Shown: positions 23,187 to 34,532, numbered from the stretch's first letter. The stretch is 64,000 nucleotides of DNA from Earliella scabrosa (GCA_022605405.1 JABYQQ010000038.1:62001-126000), one strand, 5' to 3'. The notes: a model not told the origin generated them from the sequence alone. Numbers and translations are program-made.

Positions 23187-25334
23187 CTTCTAGAGCATGC
23201 TATTTTGCCAAATGCAGCGAACGGAGGCTCGGACGCAAAGGGTCCGGGCCTCGAATTCATAGGACAACCCACTCCGACCCTGTAACGACGGACTAACGTC
23301 GATGTCGGAATCATTTTCCTGTGCCCGTGGGAGGCAGCACCTCTACTGGCCAGTCGCGATAGTCCAAGGGTCCATTGTTCGGTGAGTATCCAACTCCGAC
23401 TTGACGGATTTTCTCTGGCACTGACTACTTCTCCAGACCCCAAGTGATCACAGTTCAGCCGGACTTTGGGCTTGACAAGCGGCAAGCTGTCTCACTGGCA
23501 TTGGTTCGTCTGGACTGCAAGATTCGACTCGTTGTTCCATCTCGTCCAGTTCGGACCGTGCACAACCTCGGTGGACGATCTATCCCCGCGGCCGTGTTGT
23601 TGCCGGCGAAATCACACATATTTTCACGACACTCAATACAGCCATGGACCACTCGGTATCGATCGAGCTTATGTCTGGGCACAATGGGCCGTCCGACGTG
23701 GGTGACTGTTGGTCAGTATGTCGTTTGATGCTCCACCGCGCTCACATGCGTTCTTCTTGTCCTCAGTTCAGCTGACTACCGACCAAGCCTCGTTCGTCCA
23801 ATCGGTCTCGACATAAGGCCGCGGATTCCAACCTCTGAAGACGGCAACTGGACGTGCCGGCTCACGACAGCTGATTGAACGCACGGTGCCTATAGGCGAA
23901 AGAGCGACAGGCTGGGATAGCGAAGTGCGTGTACAACATGTGCTCTGATAGAATACAGACGATTTTAGGGGTGCTAGCGCAGCCTCCGTCAGGCCGGCAC
24001 ACTGTTGCGATGCTGCGGGGCGATGTATGGGAGTGGTGAGTTTCCTCATTGGCTGGCCGAAGTTCGGTAATGAACTGGTTACTGAATGACTTTGAACGCC
24101 GCTTTCAGAGCGCTTTGCAAATATGGACCAACACGGCGTGTCCCCGCTGGGGGTGTGGTATGTTTATACAGTTACGCTCCACAGTGACATCTACCTTCGT
24201 CATGACGGGGAGCACACGAGGACCTCGTCATGGATGAGCAGTCCCGATAGTTGTGCTCAAGCTCCTTCGGGACAAGAGGTAACATGACAGGTCCAGATGT
24301 CCGCCTCTTGTCCGTCTCTTGTCCGCGCGATGCCGCGTAGGTATTACAACGGACGCCCAGGCACCCCAATTAGACGTCTTCTGCAAGCCGCCGTCCGCGT
24401 CCAGGGTGTGTGAAGCCCGAGAGCGTTCGAACCTTCCGTAAGCTCTCTACGCCCGCATCCAATATGAACGCGGGTTTTGACGGCCTCTCTTTCAGCCGGT
24501 AGGAGCGCCCATACTCTCTTCAACGAGGCTCGCAAATCTTCAACTCCACTTAACTGCTCGCGCACGCAGCTGTGGTTATACTGATATCTTAACCAGCCTC
24601 GTTATCACAGTCGGAAGTATGCAGCCCCGGAGGTTATGGGCTTTCTTGCGTTATCCGTCCCGAGCGGTCTCAGATCCACCACGGTATGGACATCCCGAGA
24701 TCTGATTGGATCGAGAGCGGATCGATTGACCGGAGGGCTGGCAGCGCTCAATTAACGGATTCTGTCCCCACCGGAATCCGCTCACGACCTTTCGCGGCTA
24801 ACTTGCAACAACACGTTCCCTCCCGGCTGACTGCGCGTTCTAGCTCCCTGTCGATGAACTGGACGACGAACTCCGAACGAAGCAAGACCGCGTCTGGGCG
24901 TGTACGGGTGATGTTGTTCTGATCCTTGTTAGGTAATGTCTTCCGTCTAGAGCGCACATCCAGGGTTGACGCGTCCTTGTTACATGGTCTTCTCAGTCCG
25001 CTGTTCTTCCCTTCATGCGCCACCAGCAGGTGCTCCTCGTATGGCCCTCGACAGGCTTCGCGTCAACGAATATGGGTCAGCACGTCGTCTAACGGAGCCG
25101 AGGCCTTCCGTATGTACCATAAGGTTGATTACATGACTTGACAGCACGGCTACGTGAAGAATGAGCGCACAAGGCGTCAAGTGCTCTAGTGCATCGCGGT
25201 CTGTCCGGTGAGTCCGTTCAACGCTTACGGCGTTGATGAACCTTGACAGGTCTGCCTTGGCGGCCCTCTGGACCAATTGGAACAAACGAGGCATCGTGAC
25301 CGCCTGAATGTCCTGGACTTACTTTTCCGACAGG

Positions 25335-25340
25335 TATAAA
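25335..25340 (+). promoter_or_regulatory. TATA box of hydrophobin 8
   Basis: TATAAA in the context CCGACAGGTATAAA, 97 bp upstream of the ATG. The same 14-bp context recurs before hydrophobin 9. Confidence 0.7.
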
Positions 25341-25431
25341 AGCGTATCCAACGCATCGTTTTCCCTCAGTTCCAGCCTCGCCAGCCAGAACTACTACCCC
25401 AGCATCCTGACCAGTATCTCGAGCATCAAAA

Positions 25432-25972
25432 ATGTTCCCCCGTGCCATCGCTACTCTCTACTTCATATTTTCCCTCGCCATCCTTGCGGTCGCCATGCCC
25501 GGTGGTGCCCCTCCTCCCCCTCCGGTGACGACCACCAAGGTGACCACTATCACCGTGACCGCCCCTGCTCCCGCTCCCACCGGTGGTAGCGCCTGCTCCA
25601 CGGGTCCCATTCAGTGCTGCAACAGTGTCACCAAGGTAAGCTTCCCAACACCTCTACACAGCTCCGCGACCTTCGCTCACTACTAGCATCACTCAGTCTA
25701 CTGACCATGCCACTGGTCTCATTCTTGGCCTGCTGGGCATCGTCCTTAACGGCGTCGAGGCTCTCATTGGCCTCCAATGCTCTCCGATCAGTGTCATTGG
25801 TGTGGGTTCGGGCAATGCTTGCTCTGCTACCACGGTCTGCTGCCAGAACAACAACGTTGTGAGTTTCCTTCAGAGTTTTGTGCCGACTATGACATATTGT
25901 GATGTGCGCTCTGACGAAACGTTCTCATAGGGCGGCCTCATTTCCATTGGCTGCATCCCCATCTTCCTTTGA
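25432..25972 (+). CDS. Hydrophobin 8, class I (135 aa)
   Basis: Secreted class I hydrophobin. Exons 25432-25635, 25697-25858 and 25931-25972 are in phase 0. It has a signal peptide ([21 protein letters not shown]) and a 34-residue Pro/Thr linker ([14 protein letters not shown], then [13 protein letters not shown]). The Cys pattern is [21 protein letters not shown], with a C-terminus of [13 protein letters not shown], close to hydrophobin 1 ([13 protein letters not shown]). Its nearest relative in the window is hydrophobin 9, 1,050 bp downstream in the same orientation, sharing signal peptide, linker type, promoter and 3' UTR segments. Confidence 0.95.
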
Positions 25973-26481
25973 AGTGCGAGGAGGCGTCCGGGGGCCGGAA
26001 CTTCAGCGTGACCGGTTCATGTCACGAAGGTTCTGTACCTCAAGCGGACATGGGCACACGGGTGTATTGGATCTTATGTAGCACTGCTCGTTCTGTACGC
26101 CGGTGACGGCTAGCGAACTTCAACGTATGTTACTCGTGTACACCCCTGGACCATTCTCCCCGGCAAGCTATGAGGCCGCACGTCCTCCATGCTTGCGAAC
26201 GGTATCTCATCACTTGGCGTGCAAAATAAGGGTAAGGTCGGAAGAACGCGGTATCTATTCAACGGCCAAAGCGGCTTGATGATCTTGGGCAGGTCCTCCG
26301 GGTCGGCAAATATCTGAACGCGCTGACATGATTGAACAACAACGAGAGCGCACAATATGATGGGCTGGATAAACTAAACTCTAATTCGCCGACAGGTATA
26401 AAGGCCGATCCATGACATAGCTGCTCGTCAGCGGCAGCTCTACTAGTGAGAACTATCTCAGCAGCACTTCGAGCATCCGCC
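25973..26481. other. Spacer between tandem hydrophobins 8 and 9
   Basis: About 510 bp. Holds the hydrophobin 8 3' UTR (similar to the one after hydrophobin 9) and the hydrophobin 9 promoter. No gene. Confidence 0.6.
26397..26402 (+). promoter_or_regulatory. TATA box of hydrophobin 9
   Basis: TATAAA in the shared context CCGACAGGTATAAA, 85 bp upstream of the ATG. Confidence 0.7.
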
Positions 26482-27032
26482 ATGTTCACCCGCGCCCTCG
26501 CTACTGTCTACTTCATCTTCTCCCTCGCCATCCTTGCGGTCGCCATGCCCGGTGGTACCCCTCCTCAGCAGACGGTCACCCAGCATACCACCATCACGGT
26601 GACTGCTACTCCTCCCGCCTCCACAGGCGGCGGAAGCCTCTGCAGTACTGGTGACCTTCAGTGCTGCAAGAGTATTGGTTCCGTAAGTCGTGTTCGCGAT
26701 ACCCGGATGAGTTTTGTGCCTTCCGCTCACTTTGTGGCACCGGGAAGGCTGCGGATCCCCTCATCGGTACCATCTTGGGCCTGCTCGACATTGTCGTCCA
26801 GGGCGTCGACGCGCTCTTGGGTCTCGAATGCTCTCCAATCAAGATCGTAGGCCTGGGCGGCGGCGGTGCTTGCTCCTCGAACGTCGTCTGCTGCGAGAAC
26901 AACAGCATCGTGCGTAGTGGTCTCCTCGAGAACGATATGCGTTGACGTGCCACTTTCTGACGCGCGACGTTTCTCGTGTTATTTCTTTAGGGTGGCCTCA
27001 TCTCCATTGGCTGCATCCCCATCATCCTCTGA
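26482..27032 (+). CDS. Hydrophobin 9, class I (134 aa), tandem duplicate of hydrophobin 8
   Basis: Secreted class I hydrophobin. Exons are 26482-26682, 26748-26909 and 26991-27032. It has a signal peptide ([21 protein letters not shown]) and a linker MPGGTPPQQTVTQHTTITVTATPP. The Cys pattern is CSTGDLQCC, LEC, AC, VVCC, IGC, with a C-terminus of [13 protein letters not shown]. It has diverged from hydrophobin 8 at CCKSIGS (for CCNSVTK) and CCENNSI (for CCQNNNV). Intron 1 ends at an AAG acceptor, chosen because it makes exon 2 the standard 162 nt and keeps the frame; this is the least certain splice site in the array. Confidence 0.92.
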
Positions 27033-27952
27033 ACGGCGAGGTCGTTCGAGGGTGCCGGATACTTCGTGACCGGGCTCATATCACGAGGCTCTCGCACCTC
27101 CGTGGACGTGAACGCGTGGGCGTGGTATAGAGATTACGTAGCATACGACATGTCCTGCTGTACGCCAGTTCCGGGCCGATATACCGAATTCAACGCATCT
27201 TGAACGCATCTGGCCGTGCAGCTGGAATAGCAGTCGACCTCCGATGTTCTTCGGGGAGCTGAGCCTGCGGCGGCGAGTAGGATTGAGCGTATGACCAGAC
27301 CGGACGAAAGAACTCGGGGGCATGAATGGTTCGTCGCTGAGGAGGGGAATCCGTGCTCCCAGACCCCTCGCTGCGCGTGCGCGGCGGCGATGCCAGCATG
27401 CTGTCGAACAGCCTCCGTCGTTGGCAGATACGCATCTGGGTTTGCATTGTTTCCGTGGACCGTGAGCGTCAGAACTGCGGGTAGAGAGAGGATCAGCAAG
27501 GCGGTCAGGTGGGCCCTTATGGCAATAGAAACACCAAGGCAGTCGTCCTCGGAGGGCCGAGGCGGGCGTTACAGCGGACAGTACAGAAGCGCATCCGCTG
27601 GAAGCATCCTGGCCTGGGAGACACCGAAATTAAAGGATGCAGTATTACAGTGCATGCGGGATGTGTGGTGGGGTAAGTATTCTCTCTCGGGTGCGGCACG
27701 CGGTACCACTAGGCGGTGAGAAGTGGTCGGGAGCCGTGTAGATTGCAGTGAATTAACACATGGGACGGGACTGGAGTCGGCCTCGACACCAACGTACGAG
27801 CTTTTTCTCATCCAATAAGAGGCAAAGCGGTGAAGGCACGAACAATCGATGAGAAAAGTTGAAAAAAACGAGCCTGAAGGCACCCTGCGGATCCATGTCC
27901 GTTCCGATCAGTAATCGCAAGCGAACGAGGCCAATAGAAGGGAAGACGTACT
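27033..27952. other. Spacer between hydrophobin 9 and the GFA-domain gene
   Basis: About 920 bp between converging genes. The first 110 bp are a 3' UTR similar to that of hydrophobin 8. No gene is supported. Confidence 0.5.
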
Positions 27953-28461
27953 CTACTTCACGTCCAGTCTGGCCGAGCCGTTCTCGTACCCCTCCCACTT
28001 GCCCAGATCGTTGTGAACGTCGAGCATCCGGGTCCCGTAGAAGATGTGCGCGGAGGGCTGGACGGTCTCCCACTCGAGGATCTTCCCGGCCTCGTCCCTG
28101 GCCAGATGGGCGCCCCACACGCTCGTGCTGCCCGTCTTGGAGTTCGAGGAGGCCACGCATGCGCCACAGGACTTGCACCTCCAGCGCGTCTTGTGCGGCT
28201 TCTCATGAACAACGTACGAGTCGAGACGCTCCTCGTGCGGAGCTGGGTGTGTCCATGCGAACACACTCGAGGGGAAGTGGATGGTGTGCACGAATGGGCA
28301 TCCTGCAGGTAACACCAATCAGCACAGCAAGTGCAGTCCACACTTTCGCTCGGCACAGTACCCGAGAGCCGTTGACAGTTCGTGCAATGGCAAAAGGCAC
28401 TGAGAGTCGGTTTGCCGGAGAGAGTGTATGAGACGGATCCACAGTAACACGAGCCCTTCAT
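27953..28461 (-). CDS. GFA/CENP-V domain zinc protein (149 aa)
   Basis: Small protein of the glutathione-dependent formaldehyde-activating enzyme (GFA)/CENP-V family, a fold holding Zn through conserved cysteines. Exons (minus strand) are 28461-28362 and 28302-27953. Visible motifs are GSCYCGSVSY near the N-terminus, CHCTNCQRLSG around residues 24-34, and CKSCGACVAS near residue 75; together these give the family's Cys ligands. The domain fills nearly the whole protein, so it is full length. An in-frame ATG at 28503 is an alternative start, but MKGSCYCG fits the family. The substrate is unknown: many fungal members are only loosely related to true GFA enzymes. Confidence 0.88.
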
Positions 28462-29783
28462 GTTGTTATGTCTGCTGAGTGAGATGTGTGCGGTGTGCTG
28501 CACAAAGATAGGCGGGAATGTGCGAGTCTGGTAGCATGACAGGGATAGGGCGGGTGATTCTCAAGAGGTCCCCACCGTGGAGTCAACCTTCCAAGTATCT
28601 TCCGGGCCGTCACTCTCCGGGACTAGCCGCTCTACCGTAACGCGATCATGTGACCAACGGGTATTCGCGTCGCATTGAACTTCGGCGTACGCCGGACGCA
28701 AGAGCATCAAGTATCCGTGTCAATGACTACATAGTACTGTGAGAAGTGAAGAGGAGTTGGTGCTGAGTCACCGGTTCGGACGGAGGACCAGGCCATAAAC
28801 TGGTAATCAATTACATGTAAGTGCTTTACAGGGAATTGGTGTACTAACAATACACCAGCGAACGGAGGAACGGAAGTACAGAAGTCTTCACAAGACATTC
28901 GGAGTCCCTGATACGCCCACGCCTCATGTTGGTGCAGCAGGGTGCGGGCTATGAACGTAATGCAAGCAAGGGCGCAAGTGCTCAGTGCCAGAAACCGCTA
29001 TAGATCAAGCATGTATGGTAGACGACGTAAGCTTGAGTGACCCAGACATGCACGCCGTTGAGTCACGCAGGATCCTGACAAGTCAGGCACGCAAGATGGC
29101 TCCAGGCTTCAGTACGGCAACAGACAGATACCCTCAAAGATGTCTGTCAATCTCTCCATGCCTGCTTTTCGGACAACAAGACAGGCCGACGGCAGCTCTA
29201 CGAAGTGCACGTTACCGACCAAGATAGACAGGTAGACTGCTCCGACAGCCGACGCATGTCCCTTGAAGGCATCGCGCTCCCCATCCCGACTCGGACCCTA
29301 ACAGCACCCGAGCTTGGTTTGCCGTAAGGACCGTGCGCTTCCGCTCCAGACCCATCGGGAGGCCGATGGGCAACGGCGCCGACAGTCTGAGGCCGTCGAT
29401 CCCGACCCTACGCCACCAGTGCTCCGGCAACCATGGACGCAACTGTAGCCGACCATCGACACCGTGAAGTCGACGGGGACCCTTGCACCGTGAGAACCCT
29501 CGCCTACTGACATAGCCGACGAAAGGAAGCCGTGAGTTACGCGTGTCCATGCCATCCAACATGACTGAGGATCGCAGACTCACCATTGGAACGAGGGGGC
29601 GGCGGCGGCGGCGGGCGCGATGACTTGCTGCTGGCGACCGTGACGGCGTTCACCTAACCCCAACGCAAGGTCGTATAAGAGCCCTAGAGACTCCGTGCCG
29701 AATTTCTGCAGCTCGCGTTCAATCAGCTCCCCAGCATCCCACCTCAGTTGCCTCGCCACACGCACCCCAAAACGATACTCACA
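28462..29783. other. Divergent spacer
   Basis: About 1.3 kb between the GFA-domain gene (-) and hydrophobin 10 (+). It carries both promoters; no gene is supported. Confidence 0.5.
29674..29679 (+). promoter_or_regulatory. TATA box of hydrophobin 10
   Basis: TATAAG, 110 bp upstream of the ATG at 29784. Confidence 0.6.
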
Positions 29784-30228
29784 ATGTTCTCCCGCGTCGC
29801 GGTTGCCACCTTCCTCGCTCTCCCCTTCCTTGCGGCCGCCAGCTCCTGCAGCACTGGTCCCATCCAATGCTGCCACAGCGTTGAAAGCGTACGGACTTTC
29901 CCTTTGTTCGCACCTCCATCCTGGGACCTAACTGTACTATCTTGTCAGTCCCACTCCCCTGCAGTGGCTGCCATCCTTTCTACCCTCGGGATCAACCTGG
30001 GCAACACCGTTGCCCAGGTCGGACTCACATGCAGTCCCATCACCGTGGTCGGTGCGGGCGGTAGTAGCCAATGCTCGGATAAGTCGGTGTGCTGCCAAAA
30101 CAACAACTACGTGAGTACCCTTGTGTCACGTTTCTGCAGTTGTTGAAGAGTGTGCTCACCGTTATGCCCTTTGCTCGACCTTATAGGGTGGCATTGTCGC
30201 CATTGGTTGCGCTCCCGTGTCGCTTTGA
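29784..30228 (+). CDS. Hydrophobin 10, class I, shortest copy (102 aa)
   Basis: Secreted class I hydrophobin. Exons are 29784-29888, 29949-30110 and 30187-30228. A signal peptide (MFSRVAVATFLALPFLAAAS) runs almost directly into Cys1 ([10 protein letters not shown]), so there is essentially no linker. The Cys pattern is [21 protein letters not shown]. The exon 3 sequence GGIVAIGCAPVSL is the most divergent of the array. With hydrophobin 1 it marks the two extremes of linker length within one cluster. Confidence 0.94.
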
Positions 30229-30513
30229 TCTGTGAATTGGTCTCCTTGATGGGATGTTCATGCTTTCCGAAGGATGTCACTAGTTTACAGGGTCTAATGA
30301 GCGCATGCACCGTCTGCTGTTAGCTGGGGCGCCGCCCGTCAGGGTGTAATGCGCGCGAAAGCGACTGTGTGCGTATTGTTGATGCTGGAGATGTATCGGA
30401 CTGAGGACCCGTCTCCGCACATACAAGCCCACTTGAGGATTCAACACAACCCCGATAGATTGCAAAATTGAGGTGAGGCAGTACATCGTACATCACGCCC
30501 GCTTGTCCTCTCG

Positions 30514-31507
30514 TCAGTTGATGGCCAAGCTGTATGCGGACCTAAACCAATGAAAGTCAAGTTCAGCACGCGAGTGCTACGAGTCATTGCACAGAGCACA
30601 CGCACGTCGTCAGGACAGCAGAGCCCCTGGTCGGCTCGGTGCCGGCCTGAGCGATGGTCAAGTACTGCGAGGCACTGACACCCTGGTTCTGAGTCAACCA
30701 CTAACAAAGTCCCACTCGTCAGTACACATCAACCTCCCCCCTCCCAGTCTAGCCCGCAAACACGCACCGTCAAGAACGGCTTGAGGTCCGCGCTGAAGCT
30801 CGTGATCTGGCCGCTGGTCGGGAGGAACGAGAACACGTTGTTCGCGCCGTTCGAGCCGCTGTACACGTTCCACGTGCGCCCCGCGAGCGACACGCTCCGC
30901 GCGACGGGCACCGGGTTCCCCTGCGCGTCGTACTGGAACGAGATCGGGCCGGCGTTGAAGTTGGCGAGCCAGATCATGATCTCGTTCACGTTCGAGCCGC
31001 CGGCCGTGTTGGACGTCCAGAGGTCGTACGCGACGTTTGCCACGATCGAGCCCGATGTGCTCTGCGACCACCGCCACGTCGTCTGCGCGGGGTGTCAGCA
31101 CTGACCTCAACTCCGACAAGGTGGAAGGAAGGAAGGGAGGGAAGGAGGATGGGAGGATGGCGCACCGGGATGCTCTGGATCGCGCTGAGCTGCTTGTTGA
31201 CGCCCTGGTTAAGCTGGATGTTCGTGTAGCTCTTCACACCGTCGCCGCCGACCCAGGTCCAGTTGACGCGCCAGGAGACGGTGTCGCCGCTGAGGCTGAT
31301 GAGGTTCGCGCACTGCTGCCCGCTCGTCGCGCCGCCCTTGCCCCAGAGGTTGAGGAGGAGCGCGTACTTGCCCGCTTGCACGACGTCCCAGTCCCCGCAG
31401 TGCGTAGACGTGTCGATGCCCTGGCGTGCTGTGAGGCCCGACTCGGCGGGTGCAGCTGAGACGAGGAAGGGCGCAGCGAAGAGGAGGAGCACGCTGGAGA
31501 GCTTCAT
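30514..31507 (-). CDS. Secreted GH12 endoglucanase/xyloglucanase (259 aa)
   Basis: Family 12 glycoside hydrolase; known members cleave beta-1,4-glucan or xyloglucan by a retaining mechanism. Exons (minus strand) are 31507-31166, 31082-30768, 30700-30606 and 30541-30514, fully in frame. It has a signal peptide (MKLSSVLLLFAAPFLVSAAP), then CGDWDVVQAGKYALLLNLWG, WRVNWTWVGG and VAYDLWTSN. The nucleophile motif is NEIMIWL (Glu) and the acid/base motif is AGTEPTRGSA (Glu). The last exon is only 28 nt and supplies the canonical beta-strand end TSAYSLAIN; without it, readthrough would give CVCSVQ. A TATATA at 31615-31620 lies upstream. The gene is adjacent to the hydrophobin array and points toward it. 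Confidence 0.94.
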
Positions 31508-33562
31508 TGCTGGTGCTGATAGTCGTGTGCCTGCGTGGTTCGCGTTCTGTTGGTTGTTGGAGACTCTTGATGAGAGGTCGTCCAGCAGAGTGAAGATCGG
31601 ACGAACAGGTCTGTTATATAGCCGGACACAGTGGACTCTAAATGAATTCTGATCCGTCCATTCTAGACAACACGCATGAACACGATGGTGCAGGAGGACG
31701 GACGGATAAACTCACGCGCTAACTTCGCGAATTGTCCACCGTGATGTGCAGTCGGTCTTGGAGAGCATGACCTCTTCAGCTGGGTATCGAGAGCGCGAGT
31801 TAGCCTTTAAAGAGTAATCCTCGGAGTTTTTAGAACATACGCCTGTGGGGGTGTGCGATTGCGAACACCGCATTTGGTATGAGGAGAGCTCCTACGGCAC
31901 CGACGAGAAGGCATGACATCAGGCAGAGCTGACGACAGTAACCAACGGATGACGAGCGAATAGTCTGGTCACTTGTGAGCATGTGCTACCACCGGAAGAT
32001 CCTGTAGTGTGAATGCATACCTGCGCTTCTAGCCTGGAAAGACAAGGTCACAGTGGATACGAAGCGCCGGTCCGGTCGGCGCGGGAACGGCTGCGAACCC
32101 TACTACACCGTATACCGGGGCATACATAACTCCTCATAGCTCGAACGCCTCGCAGCAGCCAGGAGAGCCCTACGAGCATTCAAAGGGTTAGCCTTACGCA
32201 ATCTCGCGTTGAAGAACTCGCCTGAAGTTATGCCATCTCCAAGCCGTGGGATGTATGCGGGTCCTGAGGGTTATGAAAGAAACCAATGAGATTCACGAAG
32301 AAGTGCACTGCGCATCCTCTCATTCCTCTGCGGCGGCCGCAACGCGGATACGCAGCTTGCACTTGCACACCTTACATCGCCTCCCCGTAGGGTGTTGCCC
32401 GCCAAGAACACACACCAGTGCCCGTGACCGTCCACGCTGTGCAACGCAACGCAGGATCGACGCCCGCTATCTTGACGCGAACGACTGCGGGCAACACGGT
32501 GAGAGACCAGGCTGCCCGCCTGCGAGCTTCTACTTATGTGGACTGCGCGAGGCTGTACCACTGTCTCACACGCCCGTCGCTCCGACTCGCGCAAGGCTGC
32601 GGATCCGGGATGAAGCATCGATGAAGCCACAGCTGAATGGGAAAGGGTGGTTCTTAGTCCGATTGAGGTCGTAGCGATGGGCGAGTGCAAAATCGCTTTC
32701 ATTCGCGGGTAGCAATGTCTGATGGATGGTGGTACGTACATCTCCAGAGGCTTATACAGGGACCTATCCCGAACATACGTTAGCCGATGTGCTGTCACAT
32801 TGCTATCGATCAAGCCTCCTTGCGCTGGGCGGCCTGCTGCAGGCGTGACGTGTTGCGAGTGGGATGAACATTGTCGGTCGGCACAGGATTGAGAAGGAAT
32901 GGAATACCGGGCGAGTATTCCATCACTGAAGCAACCTTCAGAAGGTCAGCTGCAGTGTCGGTTATTTGCGGGTAGCCTCAGCGGTGGCGTTCTCTTGTGG
33001 ACCGTATCCGCATGTCCCGGATTCTAGAGCGGCTCAAATCGGAGGGATGCCGCAGTAGCAAATCGATTATCCTCGCCTTCGCAGGGAGCGAGCCAAATTC
33101 AACGCATTGTCTGTGGACGCAAGCGAGAGTGTTGAAGCCATCGCCCGCACGGCCGAGGAAGATGATGGGGAAGGCAAAGCCTGGGCAAAGCAGAACACAG
33201 TGAGAGCGGAAGGCGGTGGACAGCGGTGGGCGGGTGCTCCTGGGCGGTGCAGCCGGAAAAGGCATGGGTGGGCGTCTGGCGCGCTACGCCTGTGCGTGGC
33301 CGCACAGCCCGGCGCTGTCTGAGTCTTGCTCATCGCCATCAGTGAATTTCTGGCAACCCTATCTCGCTCACGCCTTATAAGCATGTCAGGCTCGCTGCTA
33401 TCGCCCTCTCATCCCTCCCCTCCCGCCTTCCGTCCCAGAGGGTTTTCCGTATCCGTTTCCCTAGCCTCTGTGACGACCCTTTTCTCATTTCTTGCTCCCG
33501 CCCGCACGACCGCACCGCGCTCAGAAAGTACTCCTTGCTTCAAGTAAACCGACCAATCCACA
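31508..33562. other. Divergent spacer
   Basis: About 2.05 kb between the GH12 gene (-) and the four-TM gene (+). Frames such as 32246-32674 (+) and 32271-32813 (-) overlap antisense and have no recognisable features. A CT-rich tract before 33563 is the likely leader of the next gene. Confidence 0.5.
31615..31620 (-). promoter_or_regulatory. TATA box of the GH12 gene
   Basis: TATATA about 108-113 bp upstream of the ATG at 31507, read on the minus strand. Confidence 0.6.
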
Positions 33563-34532
33563 ATGTCGCGCCACTTCTGCTGCTGCATTCCTGTGCGGTT
33601 TGCTGTCTTCTTCCTCACCCTCTTCTCCTTCCTCTCTGCGGGTGCCTGTGCCGGCTTCCTCTGGTTCATCACATACTGTGAGTTCAGATAAGCCGTCCTT
33701 TGTTACGCAGGCATACTCACGGTCAACACTGAAGTGATCGACAACGACAAGCTTGATGACTTTGCGAAGGATGTGAACCCACAAGACAAGCCTGCATTCG
33801 ATGCATTGGTGCGAAAGAACAAGTGGGGTATTGTTGGTGCCGGTGCGCTCTTCACCGTTGTCGCCCTCTTCTCGTTCTTCGGGTACGTACCATGTTCTGC
33901 GACCGCCACAAGACATTCTGTCTCACTTGCATGGCAGCTTCGTGGGTTCAATCATCCGCAACCGCCGCATGGTCAAGGCGTACTCGATCATGACGATCAT
34001 CAGCTTCATCCTCGGCACTGCAGCGGCCGGCTTCTCGCTATACCTCACGTTCAGCAACAAGACGTTCTGCGTGGACATCAACAACGTCGAGACCTGCGTT
34101 TCCAACAAGCTCGGCACCGGGCAGAAAGTCGGCTTCACTGTCGCTGTCCTCATCCAGTGGTTGATCGAACTCTGTGAGTACATCCTCCTTGCTTCCATCT
34201 CCCCACCTTCTCCGCCTCGTCGGCGATGTCGGTTACGGCACATCTTCCTCCGGGCGGGTCGGACAGACTTCTATCTGTTCCCCTCAATTTCCAACCTCTG
34301 CGCACGGCAATATGATATCGGCGGTGATGCTGACCCTTCCTCTTCCTACGCAGACATCGTCGTCATCATCCGCCGCTACGTCGAGCAGCTTGAGGAGGAG
34401 CGCGAGTACCGCCATGAGTTCCGTCTCAACCCCACGACCGGCGGCACCTACGAGGCGAAGGAGGGCCTCCTCACCCAGGGCCACTACCCCTACTCCGACA
34501 GCAACAACGCCTTCGGCCCCAACCGTGCCTAA
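33563..34532 (+). CDS. Four-transmembrane protein (233 aa), unknown function
   Basis: Exons 33563-33677, 33711-33882, 33938-34173 and 34354-34532 join in frame. There are four hydrophobic segments: FAVFFLTLFSFLSAGACAGFL (about residues 13-33), IVGAGALFTVVALFSFFGFV (80-100), YSIMTIISFILGTAAAGFSL (110-130), and FTVAVLIQWLIELYIVVII (160-180). A Cys-rich start, MSRHFCCCIPVRF, could be lipidated (inference). A short loop with two cysteines, CVDINNVETC, lies between TM3 and TM4, and the cytosolic tail is polar. The layout resembles tetraspan proteins common in Agaricomycetes, but it lacks the CCG motif of true tetraspanins and I cannot assign a family. Intron 1 is only 33 nt. Confidence 0.85.

Larger units (their letters stand above)
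23091..25431. other. Divergent spacer between hydrophobins 7 and 8
   Basis: About 2.3 kb between two divergent hydrophobin promoters. No gene is supported on either strand. Confidence 0.5.

Noticed and set aside
28461..28503. Upstream in-frame ATG for the GFA-domain gene
   Set aside because: It would add 14 residues not expected in the family, and MKGSCYCG is the usual type of start.
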